Shown here one piece after another: positions 8,538 to 16,055 of a stretch of 64,000 nucleotides of DNA (positions are counted from its first letter, which is position 1; each line of letters opens with the position of its first letter). Below the pieces are notes generated by a model that was not told the DNA's origin, did not search any database, and saw only the letters and a program-made list of their open reading frames with translations. This DNA is from Haloarcula taiwanensis (GTDB taxonomy: Archaea > Halobacteriota > Halobacteria > Halobacteriales > Haloarculaceae): assembly GCA_002844335.1 (NCBI GenBank), contig CP019154.1, positions 62,001-126,000 on the forward strand. The letters are read 5' to 3'. A program made the translations under genes and the position numbers.

Positions 8538-9379
8538 AGCCACCGCCCCAGCGCCGCGCTCACGCGGCCGAACCCGCGGTGAATCGGGTCCTGCAGTCGC
8601 GCCGGGAGCCAGTGAGTCCACCGGACGAACGTAGCGAAGGCCCCGACGGGGTAGCGGGCCTTCGGTGGGTCGTCGGTCGCCGCGGCCAGCACCGTCGCGG
8701 CGACGGCCTCCGGCGTCGTCGCCAGCGGCCCGCCGGTGAGCACCCATCCGTCCTCCAGCGCGTCGTAGGTCCGGTCGTAGGTCGGTGTCCGGTCCGCCTC
8801 GGTCAGGCTCCCCAGCGCGCCCTCGGCGAAGCCGGTCTCGACCCACGCCGGCTCGACGAGCGAGACGTGGACATCGTCTTCCCCGGCGACCTCTATCCGG
8901 AGCGCGTCAGAGAGCGACTCGATGGCGGCCTTCCCGGCCGAGTATGCGCCCAGCCCGGGTGAGGCGGTGTGGCCCAGCACGCTGGAGACGGTGACGATGC
9001 GCCCGCCGTGTTCGCGCAGTTCCGGGAGCACTGCCTGTGCGAGTCGATGTGGGCCGTGGACCAGCACGTCGAACTGCTCGCGAACGTCGTCGCTGGCCAC
9101 GTCCTCGACCGGGCCGGCGACCCCGTAGCCGGCGTTGTTCACCAGACAGTCGAGCCGGCCGGTCTCCGTGCTGATTTGGTCAACAACAGTCGCTATCTGT
9201 TCGTCGTCGGTCACGTCGAGTTCGAGACAGCGACAGCGTTCGCGGATAGCTGCCGGAAACGCGCTTTCGATGTCTGTCGCGTAGACCGTCCAGCCGTCGT
9301 CGGCGAACGCCTGCGCCGTCGCGGCACCGATGCCCGACGCCGCACCGGTGAGAAGCACGACAGCGTCATCCGTAGACAT
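8534..9379 (-). CDS. Short-chain dehydrogenase/reductase
   Basis: A classical SDR of 281 residues: nucleotide-binding TGAASGIG (about 11-18), NNAG near residue 87, the catalytic Ser in VTVSSVLG and the YSAGK pair. An acidic residue after the second beta strand (YATDIE) suggests NAD(H) preference. The C-terminus is extended by a segment ending FRGFGRVSAALGRWL-like, typical of SDRs acting on bulky substrates. It overlaps the ADC-like gene by 4 bases, so the two are likely one transcription and translation unit acting on related carbonyl compounds. Confidence 0.88.
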   Translation of the reverse strand: MSTDDAVVLLTGAASGIGAATAQAFADDGWTVYATDIESAFPAAIRERCRCLELDVTDDEQIATVVDQISTETGRLDCLVNNAGYGVAGPVEDVASDDVREQFDVLVHGPHRLAQAVLPELREHGGRIVTVSSVLGHTASPGLGAYSAGKAAIESLSDALRIEVAGEDDVHVSLVEPAWVETGFAEGALGSLTEADRTPTYDRTYDALEDGWVLTGGPLATTPEAVAATVLAAATDDPPKARYPVGAFATFVRWTHWLPARLQDPIHRGFGRVSAALGRWL

Positions 9380-9402
9380 ACGAAGAAATCGACTTCCCGG
9401 AC

Positions 9403-10050
9403 TCAGTGTTCGAGACAGTAGTCGACGTAGTTCTGGAGGATACGAAGCCCGGTCTCGCCCGACTTCTCCGGGTGGAACTGCGTGCCGAAGACGTTGCCGG
9501 CGTCGTTGGCGACGATGGAGGCGAAATCCGTCCCGTAGTCCGTCGTCGCCACCGTCGCGTTCTCGTCGTCCGGGACGGCGTAGTAGGAGTGGACGAAGTA
9601 GGCGTGCTCCCCATCCACGCCCTCGACGAGCGGGTGGTCCCGCGTCACGTCGAGTTCGTTCCAGCCCATGTGCGGGACGGTCTGGTCGCGGCTGAACCGG
9701 ACGTTCTGTCCGGGGATGAGGTCGAGCCCCTCGGCGTCGCCCTGCCCTTCGTGGTCGGCCTCCTCGCTCGTCGTCAGGAGCATCTGCATCCCGAGACAGA
9801 TCCCGAACAGGGGCTTTCCGGCCTCGGCCTGTTCGACCAGCGCCTCGCGGAACGGGCCGGCGTTGTCCATCCCTTCGGAGAAGGCCCCGACGCCGGGCAG
9901 AACGATGCCGTCGGCCGCGTCGAACTCCGCGGGGTCCTCTGAGAGGGTCACGTCCGCGCCGGCGCGTTCGAGGCCGCGCGTGACGCTCCGGAGGTTCCCC
10001 AGTCCGTAATCGACGACGACCACGTCCGCGGTCGTCTGTCTGACACTCAT
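9403..10050 (-). CDS. hisH: Imidazole glycerol phosphate synthase, glutamine amidotransferase subunit
   Basis: A 215-residue class I glutamine amidotransferase that supplies ammonia to HisF in histidine synthesis. Visible marks: VVVDYGLGNLRSV at the N-terminus, LPGVGAF, the nucleophile motif FGICLGMQ with the catalytic Cys, and FGTQFHPEKSG with the His-Glu pair. The ATG at 10050 is chosen; the frame stays open upstream into the UDG gene, but that part is a shadow. hisG occurs in the same window (36820) far from hisH, so the pathway genes are dispersed. Confidence 0.95.
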   Translation of the reverse strand: MSVRQTTADVVVVDYGLGNLRSVTRGLERAGADVTLSEDPAEFDAADGIVLPGVGAFSEGMDNAGPFREALVEQAEAGKPLFGICLGMQMLLTTSEEADHEGQGDAEGLDLIPGQNVRFSRDQTVPHMGWNELDVTRDHPLVEGVDGEHAYFVHSYYAVPDDENATVATTDYGTDFASIVANDAGNVFGTQFHPEKSGETGLRILQNYVDYCLEH

Positions 10051-10105
10051 ACGTCGTCGTAGGCGAACGGAGGGTAAGTGATTTCCTGTTCGCGCAAGGC
10101 TGGAC

Positions 10106-10693
10106 TCAGAACTCGCCGAGCCGCGACTGTCCGCTCCGAGCGTCGGTGAACTCCGCGGCGGTTTCCAGCGCCGCCTCGAACGTCTCCTTCTGGCTCGGGT
10201 CGTACAGCGTCGCCGCCGGATGGACCGAGACGAGGATGCGTCGTGGCTGACCGGCGATGGCCACGTCGAACACGTCGCCCGCTTCGCCCGTGACGGCCAC
10301 GTCCCGCTCCAGCAGGTGCTCGGCCGGGACTTTCCCGAGCGTGACCACGACCGCCGGGTCAACACGGTCGATCTCGGTTTCCAGGTACTCCCGGCAGTTC
10401 GCCAGTTCGCCCGCCCGCGGGTCGCGGTTGTCCGGCGGGCGACACCGCACGCAGTTCGTGATGCGAACGTCGTCGCGGTCAAGGCCGGCATCGCGTAGCC
10501 CATCGTCCAGCACGTCGCCGCTGCGACCGACGAACGGCTCGCCCTGTTCGTCCTCGTTCGCGCCGGGAGCCTCCCCGACGAACAACAGATCCGCATCCGC
10601 GGGGCCGACACCGTTGACGATGCGCGAGCGCGAGTGACAGAGGTCATCACAGCGCTCACAGCCGACGACGTTGAGGCCGTCCATCTGCTCCAT
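10106..10693 (-). CDS. Family 4 uracil-DNA glycosylase (Fe-S type)
   Basis: A 195-residue family 4 UDG that removes uracil from DNA. Active-site motif GEAPGANED is near residues 40-48 and the second motif HPAA lies near the C-terminus. The [4Fe-4S] ligands are expected among C12, C15 and C19 at the N-terminus and the Cys of NCVRCRPP and ANCREY. Short acidic tail. It lies 55 bases upstream of hisH on the same strand. Repair of deaminated cytosine fits a GC-rich genome, but that is general inference. Confidence 0.93.
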   Translation of the reverse strand: MEQMDGLNVVGCERCDDLCHSRSRIVNGVGPADADLLFVGEAPGANEDEQGEPFVGRSGDVLDDGLRDAGLDRDDVRITNCVRCRPPDNRDPRAGELANCREYLETEIDRVDPAVVVTLGKVPAEHLLERDVAVTGEAGDVFDVAIAGQPRRILVSVHPAATLYDPSQKETFEAALETAAEFTDARSGQSRLGEF

Positions 10694-10768
10694 GCGCTGC
10701 CGTTTGCACTGGGTACTCTCAAACGCAGCGGTCCGCCGCGCGGTCGCCGACGAGGCCGCCGGTACCGA

Positions 10769-11212
10769 TTACCGTTTCACACCCGTTGCTTCGATCTGCA
10801 CCGCCGCGTCGTTCGGCAGGCTTGAAACGCCGACGACGGTCCGTGACGGTCGCTGTCCGTCGAAGAACTCCGCGTACGCCCGCTTGACTGCCGGTAGCTC
10901 GTCCATCTCGGCGAGGTACACGGTCGTGCGCAGCAGGTCGTCCGGTTCGAGGCCGGACTCGGCCGCCATGGTCCGAACCCGGTCGAGCGCGTCACGTGTC
11001 TGCTCCCGAACGCCGCCGCTCCGGGCCGTCTCCCTGTCGGGGGTCTGCCCGTCGAAGAACACGAGCTGGCTGTCCTGCCGGCGCGTCCCGTAGACGCTGC
11101 GGTCCGTCGGCTGGTCGCTTTCGTACCGGGTGACGGTACTGTCGACGTTGCGCTGTTCGTTCCGCTCTACCGATTCGACGGTCTTCCTCGTGCGCGTTCT
11201 GCTTTCGGCCAT
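10769..11212 (-). CDS. RidA/YjgF/UK114 family protein
   Basis: A 147-residue member of the RidA group, which hydrolyses reactive enamine/imine intermediates. The family signature RTTVYLAEMDELPAVKRAY and the C-terminal SRTVVGVSSLPNDAAVQIEA with the usual Arg before the T/V strand are clear. It has an N-terminal extension of about 20 charged residues compared with the 125-residue norm. The ATG at 11212 (MAESRTRTRKTV) is preferred over a start at 11359 because the upstream part overlaps the A/T-rich promoter region around 11250-11270. Confidence 0.88.
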   Translation of the reverse strand: MAESRTRTRKTVESVERNEQRNVDSTVTRYESDQPTDRSVYGTRRQDSQLVFFDGQTPDRETARSGGVREQTRDALDRVRTMAAESGLEPDDLLRTTVYLAEMDELPAVKRAYAEFFDGQRPSRTVVGVSSLPNDAAVQIEATGVKR

Positions 11213-11355
11213 CGTGGTCCTACGTACACCGTGCCGTACAATCAGTGTGAGTTTAGTAATAGCTAAAGAATTGCCTGAGTCTGAACAGGGCAGATAGCCT
11301 TTTCCTCCACTTTCTGAGAACGCGTTAGCGATAGGTAAGCCAGTCACCGGCAGCG

Positions 11356-11907
11356 TCACGCCATCTCGACCAGGCCCCGCGCCGCCAGTCGGGCGACACG
11401 GAGCGGTTCCGGACGGCCGCCCTCAGGCGTGAACGCGCGGACGACGTCGGCGGCGGCACTGTCGCTAAGGCCGACGCTCCGGACGTACACTGTCTCGTCG
11501 TTCACCGTCACCGGTCGGCGCTCCGGCTGGGCGCGGTAGGTCGCCAGCCGGTCCTGTACGACATCGGAGTCGTCGAACGCCTCGCGGATGGCCCCTTCCA
11601 GCCCCGGCGAGGACTCGAAAGTGACAGAGACAACTGGCAGGTCGGTGTGGCCGTGAATCTGTTGGAGGTCAAGTATGTTGAACCACGCCGGCGCGATACC
11701 CGCCACCAGCAGGTAGCGGATGTCCTCCCGGTCCAGTCGGTCAACCATCGCACACACCGTCTCGGTCGCGTCGCTCCCACCGACCGTGGCAGTGCTGAAA
11801 ACAAAGCCGTCAGTCACTCTACTGGCGCGGACGACAGCGCCAGCGAACTGACTGGTTTCCGCTCGGTACGACTCCGCAACGCCGAGGGCCCGTGCCCCTG
11901 ATTTCAC
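11356..11907 (-). CDS. DUF99 (UPF0215) family protein, endonuclease V-like fold
   Basis: A 183-residue protein of the archaeal DUF99 family, recognised by the N-terminal KSGARALGVAES and the central DREDIRYLLVAGIAPAWFNI. The family is related in fold to endonuclease V, but its activity is not established. The start is a GTG at 11907 overlapping the stop of the upstream 61-residue acidic protein gene (GTGA), so the two are coupled. Asp/Glu positions matching the endonuclease V metal site are not fully evident here. Confidence 0.85.
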   Translation of the reverse strand: MKSGARALGVAESYRAETSQFAGAVVRASRVTDGFVFSTATVGGSDATETVCAMVDRLDREDIRYLLVAGIAPAWFNILDLQQIHGHTDLPVVSVTFESSPGLEGAIREAFDDSDVVQDRLATYRAQPERRPVTVNDETVYVRSVGLSDSAAADVVRAFTPEGGRPEPLRVARLAARGLVEMA

Positions 11908-12089
11908 GTGTTCTGGTTGTCTTTGATGTCTTCCAGTCTGTCGAGTAGTTCGTCGTTCGACGCGGTGAACTCGTATTCGATGTCGCCCTCGTGGGCGTTT
12001 TCTTCAGCATCGAGGCCGTCCTCGTCCTCGAAGTCTGTGTCGTACTCCTGATTGTCTTGTTCCGATTCGTCGTAGCTCCCGAACCCCAT
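11904..12089 (-). CDS. DUF5786-type small acidic protein
   Basis: A 61-residue, strongly acidic protein starting MGFGSYDESEQDNQEYD and ending with an amphipathic helix ELLDRLEDIKDNQ. It resembles the haloarchaeal DUF5786 family; the function is unknown. The ATG at 12089 is chosen because the frame upstream crosses an AT-rich promoter-like stretch (12115-12155). It is translationally coupled to the DUF99 gene, which suggests a functional link. Confidence 0.75.
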   Translation of the reverse strand: MGFGSYDESEQDNQEYDTDFEDEDGLDAEENAHEGDIEYEFTASNDELLDRLEDIKDNQNT

Positions 12090-12243
12090 GGTACGTGTAC
12101 AACTATGACGTTCACAGTAAAAAATCACTCGCCGATCCAATCGTATAAGTGAATTAATACGACGGGGCGTCGCTCTTGGAGACGCTGTGGCGACCGGCAG
12201 CCGGGACAGTACACTCAAGCGGGCCGCGCCACAGGGTTCGTGT

Positions 12244-12855
12244 ATGGACGTTCACAACGTCACCGCCGAGGCCGAGACGTTCACCTGCAACGCCTATCTC
12301 GCGACCGGCGAGCAGACGACGCTGGTCGACGCCGGCGCGATGCGCGGCGTCGTCGACGTCATCCGCGAGCACGTCGATACGCTCGACGCCGTCGTCTTGA
12401 CCCACCAGCACGGCGACCACGTCCAGCAGCTCGACGCCGTCCTCGACGCCTTCGACGTGCCGCTGTACGCCTACGGCTCCCATCCACGCCGGGACCATGC
12501 ACTCGCCGACGGCGACACGCTCACCGTCGGCGACGAGGAGTGTGAGGTCATCTACACGCCAGGCCACGCCGACGACCACGTCTCGCTCGTCTCCGAGTCG
12601 TCCCTGTTTTCCGGTGACGTGGTTGTTCACGACGACGGCGCGTTCGGCGACGGCTCCTTCGGCCGCACGGACCACCCCGGTCAGTCCCGCGAGCGCCTCA
12701 TCGAAAGCATCGAGACCCTCCTCGACCGCATGCCTGCCGGCGTCGAACACATGTACTCGGGTCACGGCGGCGTCTTCCACGGCGATGTCCGCGAGGTCGT
12801 CGAGCGCGCCCTCGAACGGGCCGAGCGCCGCGAGCCGAAGTATCCCGACGAGTGA
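12244..12855 (+). CDS. Metallo-beta-lactamase fold hydrolase
   Basis: A 203-residue MBL-fold protein resembling glyoxalase II. Metal-binding motif HQHGDH at about residues 55-60, then conserved His in YTPGHADDH, Asp in LFSGDVVVHDD, and the final His in MYSGHGG. The start ATG (MDVHNVTAEAETFTC) is at 12244. Glyoxalase II-like thiolester hydrolysis or a related reaction is possible. The following gene begins within or just after its stop codon. Confidence 0.88.
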   Translation: MDVHNVTAEAETFTCNAYLATGEQTTLVDAGAMRGVVDVIREHVDTLDAVVLTHQHGDHVQQLDAVLDAFDVPLYAYGSHPRRDHALADGDTLTVGDEECEVIYTPGHADDHVSLVSESSLFSGDVVVHDDGAFGDGSFGRTDHPGQSRERLIESIETLLDRMPAGVEHMYSGHGGVFHGDVREVVERALERAERREPKYPDE

Positions 12856-12905
12856 CCACCCGAAACCGGCACAACGCTCTCGTGGGCGGGCCGATATTCG
12901 ACACC

Positions 12906-13811
12906 ATGAACCAGCGACTTCTGACGGGGGCGGCCCTGGCGCTTTCCGGCGTTGTACTGGCCGCCATCCAGGTGCTTCACGCGGTCCAGCAGACCCGGAT
13001 TCCAGTGGCGGTCGCGGTAGATGCGCTCCCCTTTGCGGCGATGGGGCTGGCGATAGCGTACGCGGGCGTCTGGCTCGCTCGCGACACAACGTTCGAGGGG
13101 GCAGCGTCCCGGGTGGCCGCGTGGGCCGCCGGCGGAACTGTGACGTTCGCCGCTGTGGCGGCGCTGCTGTTGTTCAGTCAGCGCGTGACCTCCGGCTCAC
13201 TCGCCCGGGCGTCGTACGTAACGGTCGATCTCGTTACCGTTGGCGCGCTGGCCGGCGTTCTTGTCGGTCTGTACGACGCCCGGAGCCGCAGTCGGCTCCG
13301 CGAACTGGCGGCCGAGCGCGACCGCATTGAGGCGTTCGCCGGGAAGGCGGCCGACGTGAACAACTACGGACGCGCCATCGCCAGCGCCCCCAGCGTCGAC
13401 GGCGTCGCTGCCTTCGTCGTCGAGGCCTTCGGCACGATGACCGGCATGGAGGAGACGGCCGTCATCCGGCTCAGGGACGGCGATGCGGTGGCGCTCGCGA
13501 ACACGATTCGAACCGTGCCGGTCGACGCCGTCGGCTCGCTCGCACGGGAAGTCCGGACACAGCAACAGGGCGAGGTCACCGTTCACGACCGGCCGTTCGC
13601 CGTCGACTTCCCCGAGTCAGTCACCGATTGCGTGTCGGCGGTGGTTCTGGACGACGCGGACACGACGACAGTCGTTCTCTCAGTGACGACAGACGAGACG
13701 ACTGTCGGCGAAGAAGACACAAAACTGCTGGAACTCATTGTCTCACACGCATCGGTTCGCCTGGCGACGCTCAACCGGCAGGCAGTGGACAAAGACCCAA
13801 CTGACCGGTAG
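12906..13811 (+). CDS. Membrane protein with cytoplasmic GAF-like sensor domain, no kinase
   Basis: About 301 residues: four hydrophobic segments in the first 125 residues, a short coiled stretch (ARSRSRLRELAAERDRIEAF), then a GAF-like domain to the C-terminus. It looks like the input half of a sensor kinase but lacks H-box and ATPase domains. ATG at 12906 (MNQRLLTGAALALSG) directly precedes the first helix; a GTG at 12852 overlapping the previous stop would add 18 residues and cannot be excluded. Probably co-transcribed with the MBL gene. Confidence 0.65.
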   Translation: MNQRLLTGAALALSGVVLAAIQVLHAVQQTRIPVAVAVDALPFAAMGLAIAYAGVWLARDTTFEGAASRVAAWAAGGTVTFAAVAALLLFSQRVTSGSLARASYVTVDLVTVGALAGVLVGLYDARSRSRLRELAAERDRIEAFAGKAADVNNYGRAIASAPSVDGVAAFVVEAFGTMTGMEETAVIRLRDGDAVALANTIRTVPVDAVGSLAREVRTQQQGEVTVHDRPFAVDFPESVTDCVSAVVLDDADTTTVVLSVTTDETTVGEEDTKLLELIVSHASVRLATLNRQAVDKDPTDR

Positions 13812-13861
13812 CGAGCTGCCGACGAAGTGCCACCGGATACCGGCGGCAACTGATCCGAAAA

Positions 13862-14017
<156 letters not shown>

Positions 14018-14034
14018 TTATTTCCGGTGCGCGC

Positions 14035-14042
14035 GTTTAAGC
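14035..14042 (-). promoter_or_regulatory. TATA box of rpl40e
   Basis: Minus-strand gcttaaac centred about 27 bases before the L40e start codon; AT-rich in an otherwise GC-rich gap. Confidence 0.55.
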
Positions 14043-14180
14043 TTTGAGTTTCGGGTCGGGTCCAATCCGCGTGAAACGACACCGAGAGCCGGACCGTCTC
14101 CCGTCTCGGCTGCACAGACAGGCACCGGATGGCACTTCTGGCTGTCTGAACACAGGCGGTCACCGCCAGTCGTCGCTGGC

Positions 14181-14186
14181 TTTAGA
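14181..14186 (+). promoter_or_regulatory. TATA box of the enolase-like gene
   Basis: tttaga about 26 bases before the ATG at 14210. It supports that start over an in-frame ATG at 14186, which falls at the TATA box itself. Confidence 0.5.
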
Positions 14187-14209
14187 TGCCCAAGCGGCGA
14201 AGCCGGGGT

Positions 14210-15283
14210 ATGTACGAGCAGGTCGCAGACCTCCCGGTCACCGTCGAGCGCTGTGCGTTCGAGCGCCGAGAACGGGCGACGTCCAGCGGATTCGACCGGG
14301 TGACGACCGGTATCCGACTCTCCGGCGCGGGGAAAACCGGCAGTGGGGAGGACGTGACGTACACGACAGAGGCCCACGATGCACTGCAGGATGCCGACGC
14401 GTTGCAGGGCGCGGACTTCCCGCTGGTCGGCGAGTACACCGTCGATTCCTTTTCGACGGCGCTGGCCGAGGCCGACCTGTGGCCCGAACCCCCAGACGAG
14501 GAGCGCTTCCGTCACTACCGGCGCTGGGGGTTCGAGAGCGCGGCGCTCGACCTGGCCCTGAAGCAGGCCGACACGGACCTCGGGTCGGCGCTCGGACGGC
14601 AGTACAACCCGGTGAACTTCGTCGTCTCGACGCGGCTCTCGAACGCGGACGACGACACGCCACCGACGGCTGACAGACTGGCGATGCTGTGTAAGCGTTA
14701 CGGCGACCTTTCGTTCAAACTCGACCCCACGCCGTCCTGGAGCGACGCCCTCATTGACGAGCTGACGGACTACGACGTTCGGGTGCTGGACCTGAAAGGG
14801 CTGTACGAGGGGACGGATGTCGACGTGGAGGCAGACCCCGAGTTCTACCGCCGCGTCGTCGACGGCCTCCCGGACGCGCTGATTGAGGACCCCGACCTGA
14901 CCGACGCGACTCGGCCGGTTTTCGACGGACAAGAGGCGCGCGTCACCTGGGACGTGCCTATCACCGGCGTCGAGAGCATCGAGGCGCTGCCGTTCGAACC
15001 GGAGTGGCTCAACATGAAACCGTCCCGTTGCGGGACCGTCGAGTCGGTGCTTGCGACCATCGACTACTGCGAGGAACACGGCATCGACCTGTACGGCGGC
15101 GGCCAGTTCGAACTCGGCGTCGGCCGCGACCACATACAGGCGCTGGCGTCGCTGTGTTACCCTGACGGGCCGAACGACGTCGCGCCCGGCGGATACAACG
15201 ACCCCGAGCCGAATGCGGACCTACCGACGAGTCCACTTACGCCACCTGACGAGCCGGCCGGAATCGGGACCGGGTTCTCGTAG
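14210..15283 (+). CDS. Enolase-superfamily protein
   Basis: A 357-residue protein (MYEQVADLPVTVERC start) of the mandelate racemase/muconate-lactonising branch of the enolase superfamily. The barrel metal triad can be placed as D194 (VLDLKG), E226 (LIEDP) and D248 (TWDVPI), with candidate acid/base lysines K170 (FKLDPTP) and K270 (LNMKPSR), and a late GGGQFELGVGRDH block. Such enzymes abstract a proton alpha to a carboxylate; the substrate is unknown. The second member of the usual KxK pair is Asp172 here. It stands alone between rpl40e (divergent) and the small zinc protein. Confidence 0.82.
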   Translation: MYEQVADLPVTVERCAFERRERATSSGFDRVTTGIRLSGAGKTGSGEDVTYTTEAHDALQDADALQGADFPLVGEYTVDSFSTALAEADLWPEPPDEERFRHYRRWGFESAALDLALKQADTDLGSALGRQYNPVNFVVSTRLSNADDDTPPTADRLAMLCKRYGDLSFKLDPTPSWSDALIDELTDYDVRVLDLKGLYEGTDVDVEADPEFYRRVVDGLPDALIEDPDLTDATRPVFDGQEARVTWDVPITGVESIEALPFEPEWLNMKPSRCGTVESVLATIDYCEEHGIDLYGGGQFELGVGRDHIQALASLCYPDGPNDVAPGGYNDPEPNADLPTSPLTPPDEPAGIGTGFS

Positions 15284-15338
15284 GCGACCTTAGATATGAA
15301 GCCGAAGTTACATTATTGTACGCATACTAACTATTGTT

Positions 15339-15452
15339 ATGCGGTGCCAAGTCTGCGGAGAACGCATCGACGACGTGCTGGAGGCACACGCACGGCAGGC
15401 CTGTCCACACTGTGATGCGCCGCTCCTCGAAAAGCCAGCAACGCCACAGTGA
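15339..15452 (+). CDS. 37-residue double-CxxC zinc-finger microprotein
   Basis: An ATG at 15339 opens a 37-residue frame with two CxxC pairs: C3/C6 (CQVC) and C22/C25 (CPHC), separated by 15 residues, which is a zinc-ribbon layout. Upstream is an AT-rich stretch (15308-15338). Its stop ends at 15452, exactly abutting the last base of the convergent tsr3 gene at 15453. Small CxxC zinc proteins are frequent in haloarchaea, and several affect growth or biofilm in Haloferax; no function is known for this one. Confidence 0.7.
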   Translation: MRCQVCGERIDDVLEAHARQACPHCDAPLLEKPATPQ

Positions 15453-15968
15453 CTACTCCTCGGCGAGGTAGTCGTCCTGTACGTCGATGACGTCGCTCGA
15501 ATCCTCGCAGTTCGCGTACCGTCCCAGCGGCTCCTCGTTCAGTTCCAGAAACGTGTGGCCCCAGGAGAACGTCGACAGAATCCGTTCGGCGTGGTCGCGC
15601 TCCCCGAGAATGACGAGTGCGCCGGCGAACGCTTCGACGGTATTGAGCTGGAAGGCCGTCCCGTAGTTGACCGGATTGCCGGCGACGAGAAACGGGAGCG
15701 AGCGGTGTATCCCCTCGAGGTCGAACGCCTCCCGTTCGGCGGTCTCCCAGGAGCAATCGAGCGCGACCAGGCGGCTGTGGCGAGCGCCGTCGCCGGCGGT
15801 CGGCCGGTCGGCCGGGGACAGCGCCTGCTCAGCGAAGGGGTTGAGCACGATTCCGGGCGGCGTCGACCGCGTCGCGCGGTGGAGTTCGGCCTCGTCCATT
15901 CGGGCCAGCTTCCGCGCGCTACATTTGTCGGGGTCGTCGTCACCCTCATACCGGACGTGCAGTTCCAC
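15453..15968 (-). CDS. tsr3: 16S rRNA aminocarboxypropyltransferase Tsr3 (DUF367)
   Basis: A 171-residue Tsr3 homologue. In the family it transfers an acp group from SAM to a modified uridine of small-subunit rRNA late in ribosome maturation. Family blocks: [55 protein letters not shown] and [15 protein letters not shown] at 15968 ([11 protein letters not shown]) is the start: a TATA-like element (minus-strand of ataaaaacgc, 15991-16000) lies about 27 bases upstream, ruling out the longer TTG-started frame. Convergent and abutting with the small zinc protein. Confidence 0.9.
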   Translation of the reverse strand: MELHVRYEGDDDPDKCSARKLARMDEAELHRATRSTPPGIVLNPFAEQALSPADRPTAGDGARHSRLVALDCSWETAEREAFDLEGIHRSLPFLVAGNPVNYGTAFQLNTVEAFAGALVILGERDHAERILSTFSWGHTFLELNEEPLGRYANCEDSSDVIDVQDDYLAEE

Positions 15969-15990
15969 ACGAACGGTACCACCGTGGCCG

Positions 15991-16000
15991 ATAAAAACGC
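15991..16000 (-). promoter_or_regulatory. TATA box of tsr3
   Basis: Minus-strand gcgtttttat about 27 bases before the GTG at 15968; it decides the start, since the longer frame would place this element inside the gene. Confidence 0.55.
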
Positions 16001-16055
16001 CTCGCTCTGCGATAGTGTGCAAACACTGTTATAGCCGGCCTCAGTTGTACAACGT

